Assembly (NCBI GenBank): GCA_037137455.1
Contig: JBAXKG010000035.1
Location: forward strand, 1 to 30,068
Direction of reading: 5' to 3'
Source of the DNA: CAIVAT01 sp037137455
Lineage (GTDB): Bacteria > Bacteroidota > Bacteroidia > Bacteroidales > FEN-979
DNA length: 30,068 nucleotides
Numbering within the stretch: the first letter of the stretch is position 1; every line of letters begins with the position of its first letter. Both the position numbers and the translations under genes were made by a program. Of this stretch, positions 1 through 6,111 are shown one piece after another. Under the pieces are notes generated by a model, which worked only from the letters and a program-made list of their open reading frames with translations, searched no databases and had not been told where the DNA came from.

Positions 1-45
1 TATGTCAACACACAACAGTTTGTAGATTCAATCCGGCAAAAATGA
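1..45 (+). CDS. 3' end of an unidentified gene, possibly an antitoxin (partial)
   Basis: Frame 1 is open from the window edge to a TGA at 43-45, giving the last 14 residues YVNTQQFVDSIRQK. The TGA overlaps an ATG at 42-44 (ATGA arrangement), so this gene and the next small ORF look translationally coupled. The next ORF begins like a RelE/ParE toxin, and antitoxin genes usually sit directly upstream of such toxins, so an antitoxin is the best guess. Too little sequence is present to assign a family. Confidence 0.35.
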   Translation, partial: YVNTQQFVDSIRQK

Positions 46-101
46 TCGTTCAGATCGATAAAAGTTTTGTTAAAGATAAGAAAAAAAGAGTGATCGAATG
101 A
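42..101 (+). pseudogene. Truncated RelE/ParE-like toxin remnant (19 codons)
   Basis: ATG at 42 opens a 19-codon frame reading MIVQIDKSFVKDKKKRVIE and ending in TGA at 99-101. The pattern of a short beta strand followed by DKSF-x-KD-x-KK resembles the first residues of RelE/ParE-superfamily mRNA interferases, which are normally about 85-100 residues long. Here the frame stops after one strand and the start of the first helix, and the next base begins the stop codon of the opposite-strand porT gene. The rest of the toxin is therefore gone. The ATGA overlap with the upstream frame fits an antitoxin-toxin pair. The motif match is short and by eye; chance similarity is possible. Confidence 0.35.
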
Positions 102-905
102 CTATTCGAAAGTCAGGGAGAGCTGGAAAATTTTTGAATTCAATCTATCGATGGAATCAGTATAAATATTGTCTTCGCGTTTAAGGATATCCGTAAACCC
201 GTACATCATTTTTAATTCGACACCGAATTTAAACCATTCGTTGTAAAAATCGAATCCGACACCAGCCTCTGCATAAAAATCATTCTGGTTGAATTTTACG
301 ATCTTTTCAGTACTGCTTTTCGCTTCACGTTTTTTTGCCTGGGAGGCAAGGTCGAGGGTATATTGAGCCCCGACAAGCAGATATGGCCTGAAATTATTAT
401 ACCGGAAAGCTTTATACCTGACCTCTATTGGAAAATTAATGTAGGTTGAGGGGACTTTCTTGTTTATGACCACATTCTCTTTAGTCGGAGTTTTTACTCC
501 TGGAAGCGCACTTGTTGTTTCGATATTATAGATCAAAGTACGGTCGCCAAAAGCAAGTGAAGGAATGAATCTGAGGTCGAAATTGTTGCCCATGCGCATA
601 TTGGCTAAAATGCTGACGACAAAACCCGGAACCGGAGTGGATGTAATAGATAGTACCCGGGCTGACATGGTATATGGTCCGAGATCAGTCGGAAGGTAGG
701 TTCCGGTGAATATCGTTGAACTCAGGTCGGCAATTGGCCTCAATGTGACATAACTTAAACTACCCCCCAGTACAAAACCAAAATGAAATTTTGCCAGATC
801 ATATTCAGGCATATTCGGCACTTTCTTTCGCTGGCCCATGACGCAAAAGGGAAGCAATATGGAAAGGATGACCAGAAATCCTATAACGATGCGTGCGGCT
901 TTCAA
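102..905 (-). CDS. porT: Outer-membrane beta-barrel protein, PorT-like (type IX secretion)
   Basis: Protein of 267 residues with an N-terminal signal peptide (hydrophobic residues 5-21, likely cleavage after G24) followed by alternating beta-strand segments and a C-terminal aromatic residue pattern (FQLSLTFE) typical of outer-membrane barrels. The early segment FHFGFVLGGSLSY resembles PorT/SprT, which is needed for T9SS secretion. Placement directly behind ubiE is, from memory, common for porT in Bacteroidota. The gene lies 48 bases after ubiE on the same strand, so it is probably co-transcribed. The start is a TTG at 905: there is no in-frame ATG upstream before a stop, and the next ATG (residue 23) would remove the signal peptide. 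A generic PorT-family porin not involved in T9SS is the alternative, but five T9SS cargo genes in the window favour the T9SS role. Confidence 0.7.
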   Translation of the reverse strand: MKAARIVIGFLVILSILLPFCVMGQRKKVPNMPEYDLAKFHFGFVLGGSLSYVTLRPIADLSSTIFTGTYLPTDLGPYTMSARVLSITSTPVPGFVVSILANMRMGNNFDLRFIPSLAFGDRTLIYNIETTSALPGVKTPTKENVVINKKVPSTYINFPIEVRYKAFRYNNFRPYLLVGAQYTLDLASQAKKREAKSSTEKIVKFNQNDFYAEAGVGFDFYNEWFKFGVELKMMYGFTDILKREDNIYTDSIDRLNSKIFQLSLTFE

Positions 906-953
906 AGGAAACGTTGTAGTTTAATGAAATTGAATAACGCTGAATTTTGGATT

Positions 954-1655
954 TTATTTTTCCGAAATATAGATAGAGGCGATACCCATGCTCAGTTTGA
1001 TCAGTTTTGTATTTTTTAAACCCAGGGATTCAAGGATATTCAGGAATTTTTTTCCGGATGGAAAAGCAGCAACAGATTCGGGGAGATAGCTATAGGCTCT
1101 GGTGTTACCGGAGATCAGCCTGCCCATAAGGGGGATGAATAAGCGGGAGTAAATCGCGTAAAGTTGTTTCATCGGGAATGACGATGGATGCGAGAATTCC
1201 AGAATCAGCATCACTCCTCCCGGTCGCAATACTCTGCGCATCTCCCTAAGTCCCAACTCAAGGTTTTCGAAATTCCGCACGCCAAAAGCCACGGTAATGG
1301 CTTCGAATGAATTATCGGAAAAGGGAATCATTTCAGCGTCGGCCCGGCTCAGCGTTATCAACTCGTCCAACCCTTTAACGATCAGTTTCTGCCTGCCGAT
1401 TTCCAACATTTTTTCGGAAAGATCAATCCCGACAATTTTCTGTGGATTCAGCGATGCGATTGCAATAGCCAGATCGCCTGTCCCGGTCGCTATATCCAGG
1501 ATCGTCTTTGGTTTTCGAACCCCCAGCAGTTGAACCAGTTTTTTGCGCCAGGTCCGGTCAATGCCGAAGGATAAAAAATGATTCAAAAAATCATACTTTG
1601 GTGAAATATCATTAAACATCACCCTGACTATTTCCTTTTTGGTAGGTTCGGCCAT
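954..1655 (-). CDS. ubiE: Demethylmenaquinone methyltransferase UbiE/MenG
   Basis: Class I SAM-dependent methyltransferase of 233 residues that methylates demethylmenaquinone to menaquinone, the last step of menaquinone synthesis. The UbiE N-terminus (FNDISPKYDFLNHFLSFGIDR, about residues 14-34) and the SAM-binding motif LDIATGTGD (53-61) are clear, followed by the family segment VAFGVRNFENLELGLREM. I chose the ATG at 1655 (MAEPTKKE); an in-frame TTG at 1667 lies inside a tandem repeat and is unlikely. The gene sits downstream of the tsf terminator, so it should have its own promoter, though none is obvious. It precedes porT. Since mqnE, mqnB and mqnD are in this window, the substrate is probably demethylmenaquinone made by the futalosine route. 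Confidence 0.93.
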   Translation of the reverse strand: MAEPTKKEIVRVMFNDISPKYDFLNHFLSFGIDRTWRKKLVQLLGVRKPKTILDIATGTGDLAIAIASLNPQKIVGIDLSEKMLEIGRQKLIVKGLDELITLSRADAEMIPFSDNSFEAITVAFGVRNFENLELGLREMRRVLRPGGVMLILEFSHPSSFPMKQLYAIYSRLFIPLMGRLISGNTRAYSYLPESVAAFPSGKKFLNILESLGLKNTKLIKLSMGIASIYISEK

Positions 1656-1663
1656 TAAATAAT

Positions 1664-1687
1664 TCAATAATTCAATAATTCAACAAA
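1664..1687. repeat. Tandem repeat, 8-bp unit TCAATAAT (about 3 copies)
   Basis: Two perfect TCAATAAT units (1664-1671, 1672-1679) and a third variant unit (1680-1687) lie in the leader of ubiE, between the tsf terminator and the ubiE start. The unit is the reverse complement of ATTATTGA, the unit of the longer array at 2583-2646. Confidence 0.85.
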
Positions 1688-1688
1688 T

Positions 1689-1722
1689 AAAAAAGGGACT
1701 ACCTTAACTAACAGATAATCCC
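1689..1722 (-). terminator. Rho-independent terminator after tsf
   Basis: On the minus strand, GGGATTATC (1722-1714) and GGTAGTCCC (1703-1695) form a 9-bp stem including G-U pairs, with a 10-base loop (1713-1704), followed by six T residues (1694-1689). It lies 20 bases after the tsf stop and ends the ribosomal-protein operon before ubiE. Confidence 0.8.
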
Positions 1723-1741
1723 CTCATAAAATGGAAAAAAA

Positions 1742-2575
1742 TTATGCTCCGAGTTGAAGACGTTTAAATCCGGTCACTGCCAAATCCTTATCGTTGTCGG
1801 CAATATACTGGCGAACAGTTTTCTTTGATTCCTTGATGAAATCCTGGTTCAAAAGGGTCATCTCCCTGAAGAATTTGCCAAGTTTACCCTGTGCAATCTT
1901 TTCGACCATCTCTTCGGGTTTACCCTCCTCACGGGCCTGATCTTTACCAATTTCGATCTCGCGATCGATCACCTCTTGTGAAACGTTGTCCTTATCAACA
2001 GCAACGGGGCTCATCGCGGCAACCTGCATGGCAAGTTCATGGCCGATTTCCTCTACATTATTTGCATCCTTCTTGTTCATGCCGATGATAGTAGCCAGGC
2101 GGTTTCCAAAATGGTTATAGGCAAAAACAACCGGAGCTTCGATCACTTCATAATGGGCGATCTGAATCTTCTCGCCTGTTTTACCCAACAATTCGTCTAA
2201 TTTCTCCGTAACAGTTGAAGATCCCAGCGGCATAGTCATCAAATCAGCTATAGCCTTGAAACGGTTTGCAATACCAAGGTCTACCAGATCCTTTGAAAAT
2301 TTTATAAACTCTTCAGTTTTTCCAACAAAATCAGTTTCACAATTAACCATGATCACGGCTCCAAAAGTTTGATCATCGGAAGTTTTAGCAATGACAAAAC
2401 CCTCGTTGGCATCGCGGTCGGCACGTTTTCCGGCAACTTTTTGTCCTTTTTTACGAAGGTAATCGATCGCTTTATCAAAATCGCCTTCTGATTCCTGCAG
2501 GGCCTTTTTGCAATCCATCATCCCCGCACCCGACATCTGGCGCAATTTATTTACATCAGCAGCAGTAATATTCAT
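1742..2575 (-). CDS. tsf: Translation elongation factor Ts
   Basis: Protein of 277 residues, the guanine-nucleotide exchange factor that recycles EF-Tu-GDP. The N-terminal UBA-like domain MNITAADVNKLRQMSGAGMM and the hallmark segment MDCKKALQESEGDFDKAIDYLRKKG (about residues 20-44) are diagnostic, and VNCETDFV (about 78-85) is the conserved core motif. Length is normal. It is the last gene of the rplM-rpsI-rpsB-tsf operon, 105 bases after rpsB. That spacer is filled with tandem repeats, and a terminator follows. Confidence 0.97.
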   Translation of the reverse strand: MNITAADVNKLRQMSGAGMMDCKKALQESEGDFDKAIDYLRKKGQKVAGKRADRDANEGFVIAKTSDDQTFGAVIMVNCETDFVGKTEEFIKFSKDLVDLGIANRFKAIADLMTMPLGSSTVTEKLDELLGKTGEKIQIAHYEVIEAPVVFAYNHFGNRLATIIGMNKKDANNVEEIGHELAMQVAAMSPVAVDKDNVSQEVIDREIEIGKDQAREEGKPEEMVEKIAQGKLGKFFREMTLLNQDFIKESKKTVRQYIADNDKDLAVTGFKRLQLGA

Positions 2576-2582
2576 ATAGAAA

Positions 2583-2646
2583 ATTGTTGAATTATTGAAT
2601 TGTTGAATTATTGAATTGTTGAATTGTTGAATTATTGAGTGATTGA
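2583..2646. repeat. Tandem repeat, eight copies of the 8-bp unit ATTRTTGA
   Basis: Eight consecutive 8-bp units run from 2583 to 2646. Seven are ATTGTTGA or ATTATTGA and the last is a degenerate GTGATTGA. They fill much of the transcribed spacer between rpsB and tsf. The same unit occurs in inverted orientation on the other side of tsf at 1664-1687. Confidence 0.92.
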
Positions 2647-2654
2647 AAAAAATC

Positions 2655-2682
2655 CGTCATCTGTCCTCCGTCATCCGTCACT
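2655..2682. repeat. Short tandem repeat, 7-bp unit CGTCATC (4 degenerate copies)
   Basis: CGTCATC, TGTCCTC, CGTCATC and CGTCACT follow each other with a strict 7-bp period between the 8-bp array and the 3' end of rpsB; the last unit overlaps the rpsB stop codon. Its base composition differs from the neighbouring AT-rich array. Confidence 0.65.
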
Positions 2683-3616
2683 ATTTCTTATTGCTTCTTC
2701 CGGCGGGCTTGCTGATACGCTTGCGTGCCGGTTTGTTTTTATCTTCAGGGGCAGGTTCCATGGCTTTCATTTTTGCAACCTTGGTATCAACAAAATCCTT
2801 TTTCACGATTTTGATGCCGTCTTCATCTACTTCGTCATCATCAGAATCAATGATATTGGACTGCAACCTGGTTTCGAATTCATCGCCTTCGCCACGTTCG
2901 TCGCCGGCCTCTTTTTTATCGCGTTCGAGTTTGCGCTCAACAAGTCCCTCTTCAATGGCTCTTACCATGGTGTCAACGATGAGGGAAATTGATTTGGAAG
3001 CATCGTCATTGGCCGGAATGGGGAAATCCACGGTTCTCGGATCGGAGTTGGTATCAACGATTGCGAAGGTCGGGATGTTCAGTTTCTTGGCTTCAGCAAG
3101 GGCTATATGCTCTTTCAGAATGTCAACGATAAAAATAGCAGCCGGAAGCCGGTTCAAATCCGCAATTGAGCCCAGGTTCTTCTCCAGTTTGGCACGTTCA
3201 CGGGTAATCGTAAGACGTTCCTTTTTCGAAAGGTTGGTGTACGATGGACTGCTCATTAGTTTATCGATGGAGATCATCTTACGCACGGCTTTGCGGATTG
3301 TGGCAAAGTTGGTAAGCATACCGCCCGGCCATCTTTCAGTCACATAAGGCATGTTGATGCGTTTGATGTGCTCGGCCACGATTTCCTTGGCTTGCTTTTT
3401 AGTAGCAACGAAAAGCACCTTTTTTCCTGCCTTGGCAATCTGTTTCAACGCTGCAGCAGCTTCGTCGATCTTTGCCATGGTTTTGTACAGGTCGATGATG
3501 TGGATCCCGTTACGTTCCATAAAGATGTATGGGGCCATTGCGGGATTCCATTTGCGGCGTAAGTGACCGAAATGGACGCCTGCATCCAATAATGAATCAA
3601 AATTTGTTCTTGACAT
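2681..3616 (-). CDS. rpsB: 30S ribosomal protein S2 with long charged tail
   Basis: Structural protein of the small ribosomal subunit. The S2 body is clear: GVHFGHLRRKWNPAMAPYIF (about 13-32), the segment WPGGMLTNFATIRKA (96-110) and the FAIVDTNSDP motif (184-193). The body ends near residue 230. Residues 231-311 form an added tail of about 80 residues, first acidic (a DSDDDEVDEDG stretch) and then rich in lysine, arginine and proline. Most bacterial S2 proteins have about 230-260 residues, so this one is long at 311, though extended S2 tails occur in the phylum. It lies 26 bases after rpsI in the operon. Confidence 0.97.
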   Translation of the reverse strand: MSRTNFDSLLDAGVHFGHLRRKWNPAMAPYIFMERNGIHIIDLYKTMAKIDEAAAALKQIAKAGKKVLFVATKKQAKEIVAEHIKRINMPYVTERWPGGMLTNFATIRKAVRKMISIDKLMSSPSYTNLSKKERLTITRERAKLEKNLGSIADLNRLPAAIFIVDILKEHIALAEAKKLNIPTFAIVDTNSDPRTVDFPIPANDDASKSISLIVDTMVRAIEEGLVERKLERDKKEAGDERGEGDEFETRLQSNIIDSDDDEVDEDGIKIVKKDFVDTKVAKMKAMEPAPEDKNKPARKRISKPAGRSNKK

Positions 3617-3642
3617 ATAATTGTTCTATATATTCTAAAATA

Positions 3643-4029
3643 CTAACGTTTACTAAACTGGAATCTTTTGCGGGCTTTTTTCTGACCGAATTTCTTACGT
3701 TCAACCATACGCGGGTCGCGCATCAGAAGGCCTTTTGCTTTCAATGGCGGACGGTGTTCGGTGTTGATTTCGCAAAGAGCGCGGGCGATAGCAAGGGCAA
3801 GCGCCTCAGCCTGTCCGCGGATTCCGCCACCGGCCAGGGTTACCTTTACATCGTATTTCCCCTGGTTATTGGTCACCTCAAACGGTTCGGTCACCTTGAA
3901 CTGAAGGATAGGAGTTGGAAAATAGTTCTTGAAATCACGGCCATTCACGGTAATAATACCGTTGCCATCCTTCAGATATACTCTTGCTACGGCAGTTTTC
4001 CTTCTGCCGAGGGTGTTGATAACTTCCAT
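3643..4029 (-). CDS. rpsI: 30S ribosomal protein S9
   Basis: Protein of 128 residues of the small-subunit head. LGRRKTAVARVYLKDGNGIITVNGR near the N-terminus, GGGIRGQAEALALAIARAL in the middle and a basic end RKKFGQKKARKRFQFSKR are diagnostic; the C-terminal KR reaches the ribosomal P-site tRNA in known structures. It begins one base after the rplM stop, the usual L13-S9 pair. Confidence 0.98.
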   Translation of the reverse strand: MEVINTLGRRKTAVARVYLKDGNGIITVNGRDFKNYFPTPILQFKVTEPFEVTNNQGKYDVKVTLAGGGIRGQAEALALAIARALCEINTEHRPPLKAKGLLMRDPRMVERKKFGQKKARKRFQFSKR

Positions 4030-4030
4030 A

Positions 4031-4486
4031 TTACTTGATTGAGGTTAATTTCATTGGTTTTGGTTGCTGTGCAGTATGCAGATGATCGGGCCCCGCGTAA
4101 ACATAGAGATTGCGGAATAAATCGCGGCCCAGGCGGTTCTTTGGGAGCATCCCCTTGATCGCTTTCTCGACCACGGCTGTAGGCTTCCTGGCTAACAGTT
4201 TACTTGGGGTCACCCCTTTTTGTCCACCAGGATACCCTGAATGGGAGAGGTAAATCTTATCCTCCATTTTGTTGCCGGTCAGCCGGATTTTTTCGGCATT
4301 GATGATAACGACATTGTCGCCACAATCGACATGCGGTGTGTAGTTTGTCTTCGTCTTGCCTTTCAGCAACATGGCCACTTTGGCTGCCAAACGCCCCAGA
4401 ACCTGGTCTTCGGCATCGATAAGCACCCATTCTTTGGTCACTGTGGCCGCGTTGGCGCTTATGGTCTTGTAACTTAACGTATTCAT
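4031..4486 (-). CDS. rplM: 50S ribosomal protein L13
   Basis: Protein of 151 residues of the large subunit. Diagnostic segments are WVLIDAEDQVLGRLAAKVA, HVDCGDNVVIINAEKI and MLPKNRLGRD. I chose the ATG at 4486 (MNTLSYKT), preceded by an AGGAAG-type ribosome binding site; the frame stays open to 4579, but that extension overlaps the promoter and is untypical of L13. It is the first gene of the rplM-rpsI-rpsB-tsf operon. Confidence 0.97.
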   Translation of the reverse strand: MNTLSYKTISANAATVTKEWVLIDAEDQVLGRLAAKVAMLLKGKTKTNYTPHVDCGDNVVIINAEKIRLTGNKMEDKIYLSHSGYPGGQKGVTPSKLLARKPTAVVEKAIKGMLPKNRLGRDLFRNLYVYAGPDHLHTAQQPKPMKLTSIK

Positions 4487-4512
4487 GCTTTCTTCCTGAT
4501 TTTTAAAATGAA

Positions 4513-4531
4513 CCTTTTTCTTCCAAAAAGG
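4513..4531 (-). promoter_or_regulatory. Hairpin in the rplM 5' leader
   Basis: On the minus strand a perfect 7-bp stem (CCTTTTT, 4531-4525, with AAAAAGG, 4519-4513) closes a GGAAG pentaloop at the predicted 5' end of the rplM transcript, about 27 bases before the start codon. It could be a ribosomal-protein leader element or simply mRNA 5'-end structure; no protein-binding consensus is recognised. Confidence 0.45.
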
Positions 4532-4535
4532 GGTG

Positions 4536-4566
4536 CAAAGATATAAGTAAATTTCTTTCCCACAAT
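4536..4566 (-). promoter_or_regulatory. Bacteroidota-type promoter of the rplM operon
   Basis: Minus-strand -7 element TATCTTTG (4543-4536) matches TAnnTTTG, and ATTG (4566-4563) sits 19 bases upstream at the -33 position (consensus TTTG). Transcription would begin about 45 bases before the rplM ATG. Confidence 0.7.
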
Positions 4567-4600
4567 GCAATTCTATCATAATTTATATAAATATTTCACT

Positions 4601-4655
4601 TATCCTTTATTATATGACATTATTTTGTAATTTTATCCTTTATTTTATAACATTA
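4601..4655. repeat. Imperfect 22-bp direct repeat upstream of the AAA_14 ATPase
   Basis: Copies at 4601-4622 and 4634-4655 match at 20 of 22 positions (both begin TATCCTTTATT and end CATTA) and start 33 bp apart, close to three helical turns. They lie in an AT-rich stretch that ends 17 bases before the ATPase start. This would suit an operator or a tandem binding site; function is unknown. Confidence 0.7.
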
Positions 4656-4672
4656 AATGTATTTTTATTCTC

Positions 4673-6040
4673 ATGCAACGACTTCTTCTTGAAAATCTTT
4701 CACGCACAAGGCCATTTTGTCTATTAGGCGCCAGGGGTGTTGGTAAAACGATGTTCGTAAGGGATTTTGCCACAAAATTCAGCAACTGGATATACATCGA
4801 TCTGGAGACGATTGCTGACCGTGCAATTTTTCATAATGAGGCAACGGATGAAGAGACCCTCAGGGCGATCAGCTTTTTGAAAGGCAAGGAGATCCGGGGA
4901 AATGGAACGTTGATTGTACTCGATGAAATTTGCAAATGTCCCGGGGCGATCGGATGGGCAGTTGGAATGGCCAAGGGGCGAACAGGCGGGCCGGTTAACA
5001 AACCGTTGGTTGTGGCGACTTCATCAATCATGACAAAAGAATTAGCCAGTATGGTAAATCATGAAAACAGTATTTTGCCACCGCTCTTTTTATATCCATT
5101 TTCATTTGAAGAATTCCTGATGGTCAGGGATGACCAGGCTGCGCTGGAGGCATTCCGTGAAGTTCCGGTTCCATATTATGCCTATGAAAAGCTGCTGAAC
5201 TATTTTCATCTTTATGCCCTCATCGGAGGCATGCCCGAAATTACCGGTGAATATGCTGCAACCGACCATCTCACGGGGTTAAATAAAATATATGAAAAGA
5301 CAGGGAACAGGTTCATTGATTGTTTACAGGATGTTACCGCCGGCGCTAAAAGCCGGGATCTGGCCGTGGATGTCCTTCAAAACACATATCCTTTTGCAGC
5401 CACCCGGATAAGCTTCAACCGCTTCGGAAACCTCGAAAAAGGCAGCCGGGAAATCGCTCATGCTTTCAACGCGTTGGAGAATGCATTCCTTTTGGAGCTG
5501 GTATACCCCGTCACCTCTGCCTGCCTGCCGCCTGATACCGCGAGAACAAAATTTCCACGACTTCAGATGCTCGACACCGGACTTGTAAACTATTTCTCAG
5601 GCATTCAGAAGCCACTATTCCGGTCGCACGACATGAATGCCATTTTTGAAGGACAGATCGCCAGGCAGGTTGTGGGCCAGGAATTGCTGGCAACCGCGTC
5701 ATACAACAAAACTGATCCCGCAAAAATAAAAAAAATGACAAATTTTTGGGTAAGGGCAAAAGCACAATCTTCGGCCACCGTCGATTTCGTAATACAATTC
5801 AACGACATGCTTATCCCGGTGATGGTGAGGTCGGGAGAACCAGGCCGATTGAGGTCACTGCATCAATTTCTTGATGTGGCCCCTCATCAGTTTGCAGTGA
5901 GGTTATCTTCCGGACAACTTGAAATCAGGCAATGCAAAACAATAAAAGGAAAAATTTTTTACCTTCTGAACCTCCCCTATTTTCTGGCAGGTAAAATCAA
6001 TGAACACCTTGCTGGTTTCTGCAAATACGTTGAATCATAA
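4673..6040 (+). CDS. AAA_14 / DUF4143 family ATPase
   Basis: Protein of 455 residues. The N-terminal P-loop ATPase domain has Walker A GARGVGKT (19-26) and Walker B TLIVLDEI (79-86). A family-typical GGMPEI segment follows at 185-190. The C-terminal DUF4143 part (about 220-430) includes the LDTGL motif (300-304) and the region that in relatives forms a PD-(D/E)xK-like nuclease fold. In that motif the aspartate is present (VDFV, D371), but the expected E-x-K in IPxEVKSG reads IPVMVRSG (M384, R386), so nuclease activity looks lost. The biological role of this family is poorly known. The gene is alone on its strand between the rplM promoter and gldA, and is preceded by a 22-bp direct repeat. These ATPases are patchily distributed and often appear transferred. 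Confidence 0.85.
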   Translation: MQRLLLENLSRTRPFCLLGARGVGKTMFVRDFATKFSNWIYIDLETIADRAIFHNEATDEETLRAISFLKGKEIRGNGTLIVLDEICKCPGAIGWAVGMAKGRTGGPVNKPLVVATSSIMTKELASMVNHENSILPPLFLYPFSFEEFLMVRDDQAALEAFREVPVPYYAYEKLLNYFHLYALIGGMPEITGEYAATDHLTGLNKIYEKTGNRFIDCLQDVTAGAKSRDLAVDVLQNTYPFAATRISFNRFGNLEKGSREIAHAFNALENAFLLELVYPVTSACLPPDTARTKFPRLQMLDTGLVNYFSGIQKPLFRSHDMNAIFEGQIARQVVGQELLATASYNKTDPAKIKKMTNFWVRAKAQSSATVDFVIQFNDMLIPVMVRSGEPGRLRSLHQFLDVAPHQFAVRLSSGQLEIRQCKTIKGKIFYLLNLPYFLAGKINEHLAGFCKYVES

Positions 6041-6086
6041 TCACCATGGAACTCACTTCCCTGTTCAATCGTAATTGATTTATTGC

Positions 6087-6094
6087 TACTTTTG
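6087..6094 (+). promoter_or_regulatory. -7 element TACTTTTG upstream of the gldA-like gene
   Basis: TACTTTTG matches the TAnnTTTG consensus 17 bases before the ATG at 6112. No good TTTG is seen at -33, so the promoter is judged only from the -7 box and its position. Confidence 0.5.
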
Positions 6095-6111
6095 CGCTTT
6101 GATTTTTGACA

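Noticed and set aside
2583..2646. CRISPR array
   Set aside because: The units are 8 bp, directly adjacent and without spacers; no cas genes are present.
1664..2646. Terminal inverted repeats of an insertion sequence around tsf
   Set aside because: The inverted arrays enclose only an essential housekeeping gene and there is no transposase or target-site duplication.
2639..3347. Long plus-strand ORFs opposite rpsB
   Set aside because: They are antisense shadows of rpsB, whose S2 motifs are unambiguous; no start region or family match.
4487..4579. 31-residue N-terminal extension of L13
   Set aside because: It covers the promoter and leader hairpin; the L13 family starts at the ATG at 4486 with a good ribosome binding site.
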